DNA from: Bos javanicus
Lineage: Eukaryota; Chordata; Mammalia; Artiodactyla; Bovidae
DNA: 64,000 nt
NCBI RefSeq assembly: GCF_032452875.1
Contig: NC_083869.1
Span: forward strand, 77,246,501-77,310,500
Direction of reading: 5' to 3'
Shown here: one piece after another, positions 1 to 10,420 of the stretch
Layout of the letters: each line of letters opens with the position of its first letter
Numbering within the stretch: the first letter of the stretch is position 1
Notes under the pieces: model-generated
The model's input: the letters and a program-made list of their open reading frames with translations, nothing else
What the model was told of the DNA's origin: nothing
Databases searched by the model: none
Made by a program: the position numbers and the translations under genes

Positions 1-20
1 CTGGACTACCAGGGAAGTCT
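1..20 (-). mobile_element. CHR-type SINE, window-edge fragment
   Basis: The first 20 bases are the reverse complement of the conserved head of the cetartiodactyl tRNA-derived CHR SINE (agacttccctgg followed by a variant of tggtccag). Only this end lies in the window. A chance match or a Bov-tA head is possible. Confidence 0.4.
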
Positions 21-109
21 CAAAATGATAACGTTTTATTAGAGGAGGGACCACAGATCTTGTCAGGCAGTTCATGAAAATAATCTGTATTAGTGCCATA
101 TGCTAAGTT

Positions 110-230
110 GTTATTGTTGCTCAGTCACGCAGTAGAGTGTCCAACTCTTTGTGACCCCGTGGACTGCAGCACGCAGGCTTCCCAGTCCTTCACCATTTCC
201 TGGAGTTTGCTCTGACTCATGTCCACTGAT
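110..230 (-). mobile_element. BovB 3'-end fragment
   Basis: Reads on the minus strand as the last part of the BovB ORF and its end, with the ggggtcacaaagagt motif and an imperfect (AAC)n-type tail at the left. It is heavily 5' truncated, as is normal for target-primed LINE copies. Confidence 0.8.
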
Positions 231-534
231 AAGGATTATCCTCCAAATTTTGTACACTGGCTATAGCAAATGTATGTTTAGGATAAAATTATTTAATTCC
301 TCTGAATTACTGATGTTATTTTTAAATTTAACTTTCTTACATACATGTAGATGAAAGATAAGATTATCATATAATTAATTGTCAAATGCTATCCTTTTGA
401 GAGTAAGAGCAAGAACTTTTTTCTTTTTAATGAAACACACTGGTGCAACAGACACTACTGTCACTTTTAATTAAAGGTGTTTATAAAGTTCCTGGCACTT
501 GAGTAGCTCTTTGAACTCCTATCCCATCCACCCA

Positions 535-742
535 CATGACCCTGGTGGCTCAGAGGTTAAAGCGTCTGCCTCCAATGCAGGAGACCCGGGCTCAATCCCT
601 GGGTCAGGAAGATCCCCTGGAGAAGGAAATGATAACCCACTCCAGTATTCTTCCCTGGAGAATCCCATGGACGGAGAAGCCTGGTAGGCTACAGTCCATG
701 GGGTTGCAAAGAGTCGGACATGACTGAGCGACTTCACTTTCA
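535..742 (+). mobile_element. Bov-tA SINE
   Basis: A tRNA-like head (ctggtggctcagaggttaaa, then a B-box-like ggctcaatccctggg) is followed by the Bov-A body (ggagaaggaaatg ... tcccatgga) and the BovB-type end (gttgcaaagagtcggacatgactgagcgac). Full length for the family. Confidence 0.92.
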
Positions 743-1142
743 TAGGCAATGATTCATACTTCCTTCTTTGAATATCTGTAATATGTAAAATTATAAGATT
801 CATTTCTTGGGAAGTTGCTCCACTTAAGCAAAATACAAAAAAAAAGAAAGAAAGAAAGAAAGAAAACTCTGTGACTTTCCAATACAGTTTGTTCAAGACA
901 TTAATAACTTAATATAAGTGAGTTTATTAAAAGAGCACTTAGAAAATCTCCTTAGAAATGGGGCATAAAATGAAGAACGTGTGTTTTGAGCAAGCAGGGA
1001 GAAAAGTGGGAATGCTGAAGAATTAAGAGAGTCTAAGACTCTTGTGCATCTGTGGAGAGATGCATGGAGCAACTTAATGTGTTGGGAGCCTAAAATGGGG
1101 TTCAGAACTCTGTCAAGGCTTTATTGAAGAAATAGGATGCAG
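743..1142. other. Non-genic spacer
   Basis: No coding signal. It holds an (AAAG)n tract at about 837-865 and otherwise AT-rich unique-looking sequence. Confidence 0.6.
837..865 (+). repeat. (AAAG)n simple repeat
   Basis: A short run of A leads into about five AAAG units. It is not at the tail of a recognisable SINE. Confidence 0.85.
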
Positions 1143-1616
1143 ATTGACCCTTTTCAGTTAACTTAATACATTGTAATACATATAAATATTAGTCTGTTTC
1201 CCATGTCTATGAGTATTTCTGTTTTGTAAATAAGTCTATTTGTATCAATTTTTCTGGTTCCACATATAAGCAATATCATATATTTGTCTTCTTCTGTCTG
1301 GTTTACTTCACATTTTATGATCATTTCTAGGTTCATCCATGTTGCTGCAGATGGCATTATTTCATTCTTTTTTATGGCTGAGTAGTGTCTCATTGTATAT
1401 ATGCATCATATCTGCTTTATGCCATTCATCTGTTTATGAACATTTAGGGTGCTTCCGTGTTTCGACCGCTGTAAACAGTGTGTCAATAAACATCGTGGTG
1501 TATGTATCTTTTCAGATTAGAGTTTTCTCCAGATATATGCCCGTAAGTGGGCTCACTGGATCATAAAGTTGCTCTATTTTTAATTTTATGAGAAACTGTC
1601 ATACTGTTCTCTATGG
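1143..1616 (-). mobile_element. L1 3' region, inverted 5' half of a twin-primed copy
   Basis: On the minus strand the end of L1 ORF2 is readable: an open frame at 1163-1393 starts MRHYSAIKKNEI and continues AATWMNLEMII, matching the conserved L1 ORF2 C-terminus. The adjoining plus-strand sequence (1617-1908) continues the same L1 downstream, so this half is inverted relative to the 3' half. That is the classic twin-priming product. Confidence 0.8.
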
Positions 1617-1908
1617 TGGTTACCAAAGGGAAAAGGGGATGGATAAATCATGTTTTGGGGATTAAAATATACATACAACCATATATAAAATAGATAAACA
1701 ACAAGCACCTACTATATAGCACAGGGAACTAGACTTAGCATCTTGTAATAACTTTTAATGGAAAATAATGTAAAAAGGATAAATAAATACATGTATATTC
1801 AGTTACACACACACACACACATAAATAGCAATCATTTTGCTGTACATAAGAAACTAACACAAAATTGTTAATCAACTACATTTTCAATAAAAATTTAAAT
1901 AAATAAAT
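1617..1908 (+). mobile_element. L1 3'UTR with A-rich tail
   Basis: Contains L1 3'UTR landmarks: ggttacc at the start, atagcacagggaact, tttgctgtacat, gaaactaacacaa, ttgttaatcaacta, ending in an aaat-rich tail. A (CA)n tract lies inside at about 1805-1821. It is the uninverted 3' part of the copy whose inverted part is 1143-1616. Confidence 0.8.
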
Positions 1909-1970
1909 ATTGGCTCTGGCTTTTAGTATTGTATTATTGAATGTGATATTTTAGAGCTAATATTATGTCC

Positions 1971-2858
1971 CTGGGTTTCCCTAGTGGCTCAGATAGCAAG
2001 GAATCTGCCTGCAACGCAGGAGACCTGAGTTGGATCCTTGGGTAGAGAAGATCCCCTCGAGAAGGGAATGATTCAGTTCAGTTCAGTTCAGTTCAGTTGC
2101 TCAGTCGTGTCTGACTCTTTGCCACCCCATGAATTGCAGCACACCAGGCCTCCCTGTCCATCACCAACTCCAGGAGTTCACCCAGACTCACGTCCATCGA
2201 GTCAGTGATGCCATCCAGCCATCTCATCCTCTATCATCCCCTTCTCCTCCTGCCCCCAATCCCTCCCAGCATCAGAGTCCTTTCCAATGAGTCAACTCTT
2301 CACATGAGGTGGCCAAAGTACTGGAGTTTCAGCTTTAGCATCATTCCTTCCAAAGAACACCCAGGGCTGATCTCCTTCAGAATGGACTGGTTGGATCTCC
2401 TTGCAGTCCAAGGGACTCTCAAGAGTCTTCTCCAACACCACAGTTCAAAGGCATCAATTCTTCGGCGCTCAGCCTTCTTCACAGTCCAACTCTCACATTC
2501 ATACATGACCACAGGAAAAACCATAGCCTTGACTAGATGGACCTTTGTTGGCAAAGTAATGTCTCTGCTTTTGAATATGCTATCTAGGTTGGTGATAACT
2601 TTCCTTCCAAGGAGTAAGCATCTTTTAATTTCATGGCTGCGGTCACCATCTGCATTGATTTTGGAGCCCAAAAAAACAAAGTCTGACACTGTTTCCACTG
2701 TTTCCCCATCTATTTCCCATGAAGTGATGAGACCAGAAGGGAATGATTACCCACTCCACTATTCTGGCCTGGAGAATTGAATGGACTGAGGAGCCTGACA
2801 GACTATAGTCAATGAGGCTACAAAGAGTCAGGCATGATTGAAGGACTGAGCATAAGGG
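1971..2858 (+). mobile_element. Bov-tA SINE split by a BovB
   Basis: The tRNA-like head and first part of the body are at 1971-2073. The rest (cccactccactattctggcctgg ... gagtcaggcatgattga) resumes at 2749. The interruption is the minus-strand BovB at 2074-2734, flanked by a 14-bp duplication of SINE sequence. Confidence 0.88.
2074..2734 (-). mobile_element. BovB, 5'-truncated, with perfect TSD
   Basis: Minus-strand BovB from its (CTGAA)n tail (seen as ttcag repeats) through the RT C-terminal region. An open frame at 2300-2698 (132 aa) reads METVSDFVFLGSKI and later YECESWTVKKAE, the RT C-terminal core. The 14-bp word agaagggaatgatt occurs at 2060-2073 and 2735-2748, giving a perfect TSD. 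Confidence 0.95.
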
Positions 2859-2859
2859 A

Positions 2860-3240
2860 ACTAACATTGGTTGAACATTCACTCTGTAAGTAACAATTCT
2901 CAGAGCTTTATGTTGTTGTTGTTCAGTCATCCAGTCATGTCTGATTTTTGGCAACTGCATGGACTGCAGCATGCCAGGCATCCCTGTCTGTCACCATTTC
3001 CTGGAGTTTGACCAAGTTCATGTCCATCACTTCGGTGATGCCAGAGTTTTATACACATTATTTAACTGAATCTTCAAAATGACACTATTCTAGCTGTTAA
3101 CATTTTACAGGTTAGAAAGATTTTCAGGAAGATCTTTCTAGAAGCTTTAGAAAGGTCTAACATGTCCAAGGTCACACAGTTTGATAACTAGCACAGATGG
3201 AATTTCAAACCAAATTTCTTTACTTGCAAGCCCTGTGCCC
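2860..3240 (+). mobile_element. MIR SINE split by a BovB
   Basis: MIR 5' part (ctaacattggttgaacattc, then caattctcagagcttta) is at 2860-2910. The 3' part (ttaactgaatcttcaaaatg, acattttacaggtt, ccaaggtcacacag) continues at 3052-3240. A BovB end with a 9-bp near-identical TSD separates them. Confidence 0.75.
2911..3042 (-). mobile_element. BovB 3'-end fragment inserted in a MIR
   Basis: Minus-strand BovB end with an (AAC)n-type tail at the left (tgttgttgttgtt). Flanks agagcttta (2902-2910) and agagtttta (3043-3051) form a 9-bp TSD with one mismatch. Confidence 0.85.
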
Positions 3241-4142
3241 TGCCTTGAAAGAAAGATCTTTAAAAAAATAAAAAAAAAAAGACACTTGGTAGGGATGAGG
3301 AGCCTCTTCAAGTAGCCATCACTAATGCTTTGCTAAGTGATGTTAGTTAGAATTTCACATCTACATTTTCTCCTTTGTGTTTATTGGGTCACAAGCACCA
3401 ACCTTCTTTTATGCAAAACTTTAAAAAGACTAATTAGATAATATCCATAGAAATCCTTTAGCTCCTTGGAGAAGGTTTTTACATTAATCTCAGGAATTAT
3501 TACTCAAAGAATATTGCAACTCAATGCAGATTAGTTTGGAAGAACCTCTCAGACAACCTAAATGGACAATAACAAAAGCAATACACTTCCTTATCTTTAT
3601 TCTTATCTCAACTCCTATTTTAATTATGTAACACTTCAGGGAAGACAAAATACAGCCTCTCTCTGAATATTAAATGTATTTGCTTACTTGACTTCTAGCA
3701 CCAGCTTGGGTAGCAAGATTTCTTGGAAATTAAATGGCTAAATTACTTGAGGTTGTTTAAAAACAGAAATTCCAGGTATGAAAGAGAAAGTTTATAAGAA
3801 ACATTCAATAAAACAATGAATTTCTTGGGAAAAAAAAAAAAACAGAAATTCTACCTAAGAGGGAAAAATAGTTACTCAGAGAAATTCCTCCTTCCTTCTT
3901 TTCCCACCCTCTTTCCCTGTAAAAATTTGCCAATTCTTTTCCATCAAAGTCTTTTGTGTCTGCCCCAGATGCCTTTGAGTTTCCTCTCCTCAGAATTCAT
4001 TAACAGTGGTTGAGTTTCTCCAGATAATCTGAGAGTAATTTCTGTACAATGATAACAGACTGAGCTTCAGAGACTAAGGAAATAACACTCATTGTTCAGA
4101 TCCTGTATGGAGACAAAATCTGCCACCACATTGTTCCTGTTT
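3241..4142. other. Non-genic spacer
   Basis: AT-rich, with A-rich tracts near 3258-3281 and 3829-3842. No coding region or recognisable repeat seen by eye. Short open frames here show no family resemblance. Confidence 0.55.
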
Positions 4143-6117
4143 AAGTTCAGTTTAGTTACTCAGTCATGTCCGACTCTTTGCAACATCATGGACTGCAGCA
4201 TGCCAGGCCTCCCTGTCCATCATCAACTCCCAGAGCTTACTCAAACTCATGTTCATTGAATCGGTGATGCCATCCAACCATCTCATCCTCTATCATTCCC
4301 TTCTCTTCTCACCTTCAATCTTTCCCAGAATCAGGGTCTTTTCCAATGGGTCAGTTCTAGGCATCAGGTGTCCAAAGTATTAGAGCTTCAGCTTCAGCAT
4401 CAGTCCATCCAATGAATATTCAGGACTGATTTCCTTTAGGATGGACTGGTTGGATCTCCTTGCAGTCCAAGGGACTCTTAAGAATGTTCTCCAACACCAT
4501 AGTTCAAAAGCATCGATTCTTTGGCTCTCAGCTTTCATCACAGTCCAACTCTCACATCCATACATGACTGCTGGAAAAACCATAGCTTTGACTAGACGGA
4601 CCTTTGTCAGCAAAATAATGTCTCTGCTTTTTTAATATGCTGTCTAGGTTGGTCATAGCTTTACTTTCAAGGAGTAAGCATCTTTTAATTTCATGGCTGC
4701 AGTCACCATCTGCAATGATTTTGGAGCCCAAGAAAATAAAGTCTCCCAGTGTTTCCACTGTTTCCCCATCTATTTACCATGAAGTGATGGGACCAGACGT
4801 CATGATCTTAGTTTTCTGAATGTTGAATTTTAAGCCAACATTTTCACTCTCCTCTTTAAATTTCATCAAGAGGTTCTTTAGTTCTTCTCTGTTTTCTGCC
4901 ATAAGAGTGATGTCATCTGTGTATCTGAGATTATTGATATTTCTCCCAATAATCTTGATTCCATCTTGTGCTTCATGCAGCCTGGCATTTCAGATGATCT
5001 GTTCTGTGTATAGGTTAAATAAGCAGGGTGACAATATACAGCCTTGACAAACTCTTCTCCTGATTTGTAACCAGTCTGTTGTTCCATGTCCAGTTTTAAC
5101 TGTTGCTTCTTGACCTGCATACAGATTTCTCAGGGGAATGTATGGTGGTCTGGCATTCTAATCTCTTTAAGAATTTTCCAGTTTGTTGTGATCCACACAG
5201 TCAAAGACTTTGGTATAGTAGTAGATGTATTTTTCTGGAACTCTCTTCCTTTATAGGTGATCCAACAGATGCTGTTAATTAGATCTCTGCTTCCTCTGCC
5301 TTTTCTAAATCCAGCTTGAACATCTGGAAGTTCACCGTTCATGTACTGTTGAAGCCTGGCTTGGAGAATTTTGAGCATTACTTTGTCAGTGTGTGAGATG
5401 AGTGCTATTTTGCAGTAGTTTTAACATTCTTTGGCATTGCCTATCTTTGGGATTAGAATGAAAACTGACCATTTCTAGTCCTGTGGCCACTGCTTAGTTT
5501 TCCATTTTGCTTGCATATGAGTGCAGCATTTTCACAGCATCATCTTTTAGGAATTTAAATAGCTCAACTGGAATTCCATCACCTCCACTAGCTTTGTCTG
5601 TAGTGATGCTTGCTAAGGCTCACTTGACTTCACATTCCAGGATATCTGGCTCTAGGTGAGTGATCACACCATTGTGTTTACCTGGGTTGTGATGATCTTT
5701 TTTTTTTTTTTTTGTATAGTTCTTCTGTGTATTCTTGCCACTTGTTCTTAATATCGTCTGCTTCTCTTAGTTTATACAATTTCTGTCCTTTATTGTGCCC
5801 ATCTCAGCATGAAATGTTCCCTTGTTATCTCTAAATTTCTTGAAGAGATCTCTAGTCTTTCCCATTCTACTGTTTTCCTCCATTTCTTTGCATTTATCAC
5901 TGAGGAAGGCTTTCTTTTCTCTCCTTGCTTTTTTTGGAACTCTGCATTCAAATGGGTGTATCTTTCTTTTTCTCCTTTTCCTTCAGCTTCTCTTCTTTTC
6001 TCAGCTATTTGTAAGGACTCCTCAGGTAACCATTCTGCCTTTTTTGTACTTCTTTTTCTTGGGGATGGTCTTGATCCCTGCCTCCTGTAGAATGTCATAA
6101 ACCTCTATCCATAGTTC
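4143..6117 (-). mobile_element. BovB, 2 kb, 5'-truncated, degenerate
   Basis: Minus-strand copy running from a degraded (CTGAA)n tail through the full RT region into the linker after the endonuclease. Readable pieces on the minus strand include METLGDFIFLGSKI (4552-4758), an RT segment with LPDVQAGFRKGRGSRD (5130-5378) and the basic linker region (5790-6098). Many stops and frameshifts, plus a T tract of about 15 near 5699. The break at 6117 lies where the BovB reads ELW after the endonuclease. No clear TSD. Confidence 0.93.
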
Positions 6118-6451
6118 TATTCCCTTTTTGCCAGAATAGAATGATGTTCAGTGGATCATGAACCCTAAAATTTTTTAAAATAAATCTTTGCCATTCTAAC
6201 CTCTAAGAAATAATGATACTCATCTCTTCATAGTTTCTAGAAAATTACTACCAGCCTTATTGTTTCATGAATTATTTTTTTCTGAATATTACTTTCTGAA
6301 GCCAGCAATTGTGGCACATACACAAAACTTTCTAGACTAGATATTGTTTATTCTGAATCCAAAGTTTATGCATGTGTGTATGTGTGTGTATTACAATTTG
6401 TCTGTGTAACAACCCAGCAAAGCCCTTAAGGGAAGAATATTTTCTCCCCTT
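6118..6451. other. Non-genic spacer
   Basis: No coding signal. A short imperfect (TG)n tract lies at about 6366-6390. The region just left of 6451 weakly resembles MIR/L2 but I cannot confirm it. Confidence 0.5.
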
Positions 6452-7194
6452 AAGTGAAGAGGAACTAAAAAGCCTCTTGAAGAAAATGAAAGAGGAGAGT
6501 TAAAAAGTTGGTTTAAAGCTCAACATTCAGAAAACGAAGATCATGACATCTGGTCCCATCACTTCATGGCAAATAGATGGGGAAACAGTGGAAGCAGTGT
6601 CAGACTTTATTTTTGGGGGCTCCAAAATCATTGCAGATGGTCATTGCAGCCATGAAATTAAAAGACGCTTGCTGCTTGGAAGGAAAGTTATGACCAACCT
6701 AGATAGCATATTCAAAAGCAGAGACATTACTTTGCCAACAAAGGTCCGTCTAGTCAAGGCTCTGGTTTTTCCAGTGTCATGTATGGATGTGAGAGTTGGA
6801 CTGTGAAGAAAGCTGAGTGCCAAAGAATTGAATTGAACTGTGGTGTTGGAGAAGACTCTTGAGAGTCCTTTGGACTGCAAGGAGATTCAACCAATCCATT
6901 CTAAAGGAGATCGGTCCTGGGTGTTCTTTGGAAGAAATGATGCTAAAGCTGAAACTCCAGTACTTTGGTCACCTCATGCGAAGAGTTGACTCATTGGAAA
7001 AGACTCTGATGCTGGGAGGGATTGGGGGCAGAAGGAGAAAGGGCCAACAGAGGATGAGATGGCTGGATGGCATCACCAACTCGATGGACATGAGTTTGAG
7101 TGAACTTCGGGAGTTGGTGATGGACAGGGAGGCCTGGCGTGCTGCGATTCACCGGGTCGCAAAGAGTCGACTGAGCGACTGAACTGAACTGAAC
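6452..7194 (+). mobile_element. BovB, 5'-truncated, relatively young
   Basis: Starts at aagtgaagaggaactaaaaa in the RT palm/thumb region and ends with the (TGAAC)n tail. The frame 6859-7182 (107 aa) reads TARRFNQSILKEIG through VAKSRLSD, the BovB C-terminus. A 6543-6806 frame covers the segment before it. One frameshift separates them near 6780. Confidence 0.95.
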
Positions 7195-7195
7195 A

Positions 7196-7283
7196 CATAG
7201 TAGGTGATCATTCATTCAACATTTAATGTAGGTAACATTCATAGTAGGTTATCCATTCATTCAACATTTAATGGATTGATAAC
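7196..7283 (+). repeat. Tandem duplication, about 44-bp unit
   Basis: catagtaggt plus attcattcaacatttaatg occurs starting at 7196 and again at 7240 with few differences. The unit is just downstream of the BovB tail and looks like a local duplication of old sequence. Confidence 0.75.
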
Positions 7284-7802
7284 TGATTAAATGAGATATA
7301 TAAAAGCATCATTGCCTTATAGAATTTACTTCAAGTCATAAAAGCATAACTACCCTCTCAGAATTCACCTCTTTATGGATAATCTTTATAATGACAGGGG
7401 AGTATCAATGAGAAAAGTATAGTTAATGATCATGGGCCCATTGTTGGCCTTGTAATTAGTTATTTAAATACATTTTGCTTTTTCCCTAATAGAAAATTTT
7501 TATTTAACTATGCATGAAATTAAAGATCTTTGTAGTTTAGAGCTTGGGTACTTAAAATTTTGTAAACAGTTAGGCTCTCATTTTCTTTCCTTTTATCCCC
7601 CTAGTGTTAGCATTCTAAAATTTTTGAGTAGGCAATATATTCACAGGATTCAAAATTTAAAATTAAAGGATAAAATTAATATGGTGAAAAATTTTCCTCC
7701 CATATCCCTGTATTCTAGTCTAAGTTCCTTTCTGCATAAATTTGTATATTTCCAGAAATACTTTAATATATATAGGCTATTTAAAGCTATCTTAATATAA
7801 GA
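7284..7802. other. Non-genic spacer, possible old L1M 3' sequence
   Basis: 7610-7790 (tattcacaggattcaaaattt ... cccatatccctg ... tttccagaaatac) resembles a common ancient L1M 3' segment, but the match is by memory and weak. The rest is AT-rich with no gene. Confidence 0.35.
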
Positions 7803-7912
7803 TTATTTAAAAGATTTTTTAAAAAGTGTTATTGAAATATAGGTGATTTACAATGTGTTAATTTCAGATCTACAGCAAAGTGGTTCAATTACACACAGAC
7901 ATAGTCTTTACT
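7803..7912 (-). mobile_element. L1 3'UTR fragment
   Basis: ttattgaaatataggtgatt, tacaatgtgttaatttc and tacagcaaagtggttca match the reverse-oriented 3'UTR of artiodactyl L1. Short and truncated. Confidence 0.65.
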
Positions 7913-7966
7913 AGATTTTAAAGGACATTTTGAGATAGATATCTCCCCTCCTTCCCCATGTTCAGG

Positions 7967-8149
7967 CTTCCCTCGTGGCTCAGCTGGTAAAGAATTTGCC
8001 TGCAATACGGAAAACCTGCGTTAGATTCCTGAGTTGGGAAAAGTCCCTAGAGAAAGAAATGGCTACCCACTTCAGTATTCTGGCCTGAAGAATTCCATGG
8101 ACTATATAGTTCATCAGGTCACAAAGAGTCAGACTGAGTGACTTTCTCT
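7967..8149 (+). mobile_element. Bov-tA SINE
   Basis: Complete order of head (ggcttccctcgtggctcagc), B-box region, body (cccacttcagtattctggcc) and BovB-like end (ggtcacaaagagtcagac). Confidence 0.92.
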
Positions 8150-8475
8150 TCCCCCATACTTATCTCTGCTCCTCCATTTTTATTTACTGCTTGTTTGCTA
8201 CCTGGCATACAGTAAAACACTTTTTTTTAATGAGTTTTCAAATAATCTTTTACCTTTTCCCATTATCCGTCATCTTTGCAGCATGGATGCACTGCTTTGA
8301 ACTTTAGGATTCATTAGACATTTGTATTTTGGCTCTTCCAGATTTATGCCATCCAGTCATCTTCATGTTATATTGTATAAGTTTAGGATGCACATGTTGA
8401 TTTGATACATTTATATATTGCAATGTGATTATTTTTATATCATTAGCTAATACCCCCTCAAGTCACATACTTATG
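8150..8475. other. Non-genic spacer
   Basis: AT-rich, nothing recognisable apart from short T tracts. Confidence 0.5.
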
Positions 8476-8757
8476 TTTTTTTTTTAATTTATTTATTTTT
8501 TAATTGGAGGACACTTGCTTTACATTATTGTGTTGTTTTCTGCCATGTGAAAGTGAAAATCGCTCAGTTATCTTCGACGCTTTGTGACCCCATGGACTAA
8601 TACAGTCCATGGAATTCTCCAGGTCAAAATACCAGAGTGGGTAGCTGTTCCCTTCTCCAATCCAGGGACTGAACCCAGGTCTCCTGGATTGAAGGTGGAT
8701 TCTTTACCAGCTGAGCTGATTTCTGCCATACATTGACATGAATCAGCCATAGGTACA
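8476..8757 (-). mobile_element. L1 3'UTR fragment split by a Bov-tA
   Basis: ttatttattttttaattgga and acattattgtgttg at the left and ccatacattgacatgaatcagcc at the right are the reverse complement of a ruminant L1 3'UTR. A Bov-tA with a 10-bp TSD lies between them. Confidence 0.75.
8547..8719 (-). mobile_element. Bov-tA SINE with perfect TSD
   Basis: Minus-strand SINE: BovB-like end at left (gtgaaagtgaaaatcgctcag), head at right (ttctttaccagctgagct). The word tttctgccat at 8537-8546 and 8720-8729 is a perfect 10-bp TSD inside an L1. Confidence 0.93.
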
Positions 8758-9515
8758 ATAGCTTAGCGGTGAATGGTGAACAATGCTGCCACGTTTGTTG
8801 TCTCTGAAGGAGGAGATTTAACTTGGGGACCAAAAACAGTCTCAGTCACTCAGAGCTTTGTGTAGATTTTATTTAAAGTGAAAGTGACAGAAAAATCTTC
8901 TGACATAGACATCAGAAGGGAGCAGGAGAGTACCCACCCAACTAGTTTAAACGGGGCTTCTGTACTTCTCGGGCTTCCCTTGTGGCTCAGCTGGTAAAGA
9001 ATCCGCCTGTGATGTGGAAGACCTGGGTTCAACCCCTGGGTTGGGAAGATGCCCTGGAAAATGAAAGGATACTCACTCCAGTATTCTGGCCTGGAGAATG
9101 CCATGGCCTGTATAATCCACGGGGTCGCAAAGAGTCAGACACAACTGAGTGACTTTCACTCGTTCTTCTCAATTAGCTACTGAGAATAAATTAAAAAAAA
9201 ATACCTCAAGGCTGTGATAATTTTGCCCAGACCCTTTCCCATAACATTCACCCTGGGATGACATCAGCATGAGATTAGCCAGAAGGAACAGGTGAACCCA
9301 GAACTTAAGGCTATGGAAGTTTTTAGCCAGACCTCTTCCATAACATACATCTGAAGCTCAAAAAAAAAGGCATGCCCCTGAACAAGAAATGTTGCTGCCT
9401 GCCAGCCCTATTGTCTAAAGCAAAAGAATGTGAAAAAGAAAGAATGTTTATCTCCTCCTTAAAGAGGCCTTAAGCTTGGACTCCTTATCACCTTGCCAAA
9501 GTTAACTGTCTCAGG
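8758..9515 (-). mobile_element. Probable endogenous retrovirus LTR, solo
   Basis: The minus strand shows an AATAAA-type poly(A) signal context (reverse of ttttatttaaag near 8865), a candidate R/U5 at 8758-8860 and a longer U3-like part to about 9515. It resembles the ruminant class II (ERVK-like, BTLTR1-type) LTR, but the family name is from memory and uncertain. A Bov-tA interrupts it at 8971-9163. No internal retroviral coding region is present. Confidence 0.5.
8971..9163 (+). mobile_element. Bov-tA SINE inside the LTR
   Basis: Complete SINE with head gggcttcccttgtggctcag and end ggggtcgcaaagagtcagac. Flanks tacttctc and ttcttctc suggest a short imperfect TSD, so it entered after the LTR. 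Confidence 0.9.
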
Positions 9516-10420
9516 TATACATATATCCCCTCCCTCTTGAATCCCCCAACCCCCAACCTCCCATTCCACCCCACCCCTCTAGGTTGTCCCAGAGCATTGA
9601 ATATTCTTGGCTCATTTGTTAAAATGTTAGCTGATCATATATGTGGGGGTTATTTGTGGGCTGTCTGTTGTGTTTCATTGATTTATGTGTCTGTTTCTAT
9701 GCTTGTATCTTATTGTTTAAATTACTATATCTTTGTAGTATAGATTGAAATCAGGAAGTGTGATGCCTCCAGCTTTCTCAGGAGTGTTTCTGGCTTTTGT
9801 GTTTTTGCAGTTTCTTACAGATTTTATTTTGTTCTACTTCTACAAAAAAATGTTACTGATATTTGATAGAAATAGCATTGAATCTATATTTGGCTTTGAA
9901 TAATATGGACATTTTAACAATACTAAGTATTTTGATCCATGAAAATGGAATATCCTCAATTTTTTGTCCCTTCATTGTTTTATGACATAGTCTTGTTTTT
10001 CTTTGTACAGATTATCCCTTTCTTCATTAACTTTATTCCTAAATACGTTATTGTTTTTGGTGTTATTGAGAATGGGCTTACTTTATTTCTTTTGCAGCAA
10101 ATAACAGAAATTTTATTTCTTCCTTTCCAATTGTGGATGGATTTTATTTATTTACCTTGCCTGATGATTGCTCTAGCTAGGACATCCAGAACTGTACTGA
10201 ATAAGAGTGGTAAGAGTGGACATGCTAGTCTTGTCTGTGATTTTAAGAGAAAAGCTTTTAACCTTCCCTCATTGTATATATTAGCTTTGAGTATGTCATA
10301 GATGGTCTTTTTAAAATTTTTTATAGAATATTCCTTCTATATCCAATCCATTGAGTACTTTCATTATAAAAGAATACTGAACTCTGTCAAATACTCTGTT
10401 TTTTGCATCTGTTGAGTTGA
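9516..10420 (-). mobile_element. L1, 3'UTR plus internal ORF2 remnants
   Basis: 9520-9600 is the C-rich L1 3'UTR in reverse (cctcccattccacccc, ggttgtcccagagcattg). From about 9600 the sequence is the reverse of L1 ORF2 (ttcttggctcatttgtt, ttgatttatgtgtctg, ctttgtagtatag, gtgatgcctccagct). Heavily mutated with no usable frame. The jump between the two parts implies a deletion or two elements. Confidence 0.7.

Noticed and set aside
535..620. tRNA-like A and B boxes, considered as a tRNA gene
   Set aside because: They belong to Bov-tA SINE heads. No complete cloverleaf is formed and the sequence runs straight into the Bov-A body.
519..896. A 125-codon minus-strand open frame
   Set aside because: It is the antisense of a Bov-tA SINE plus the (AAAG)n repeat. 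The F-rich N-terminal part is the translated simple repeat.
2205..2780. A 191-codon plus-strand open frame, with similar frames at 24199, 31120, 36627, 57279 and on the minus strand at 35067, 47918 and 60962
   Set aside because: They are the antisense of the BovB RT C-terminal region. They recur because the sense codons rarely give stops on the reverse strand. No domain is recognisable and their lengths vary with copy damage.
4143..6117. A TSD for the 2 kb BovB
   Set aside because: The flanks (ttgttcctgttt and tattcccttttt) share only loose T-rich similarity, so I do not claim a duplication.
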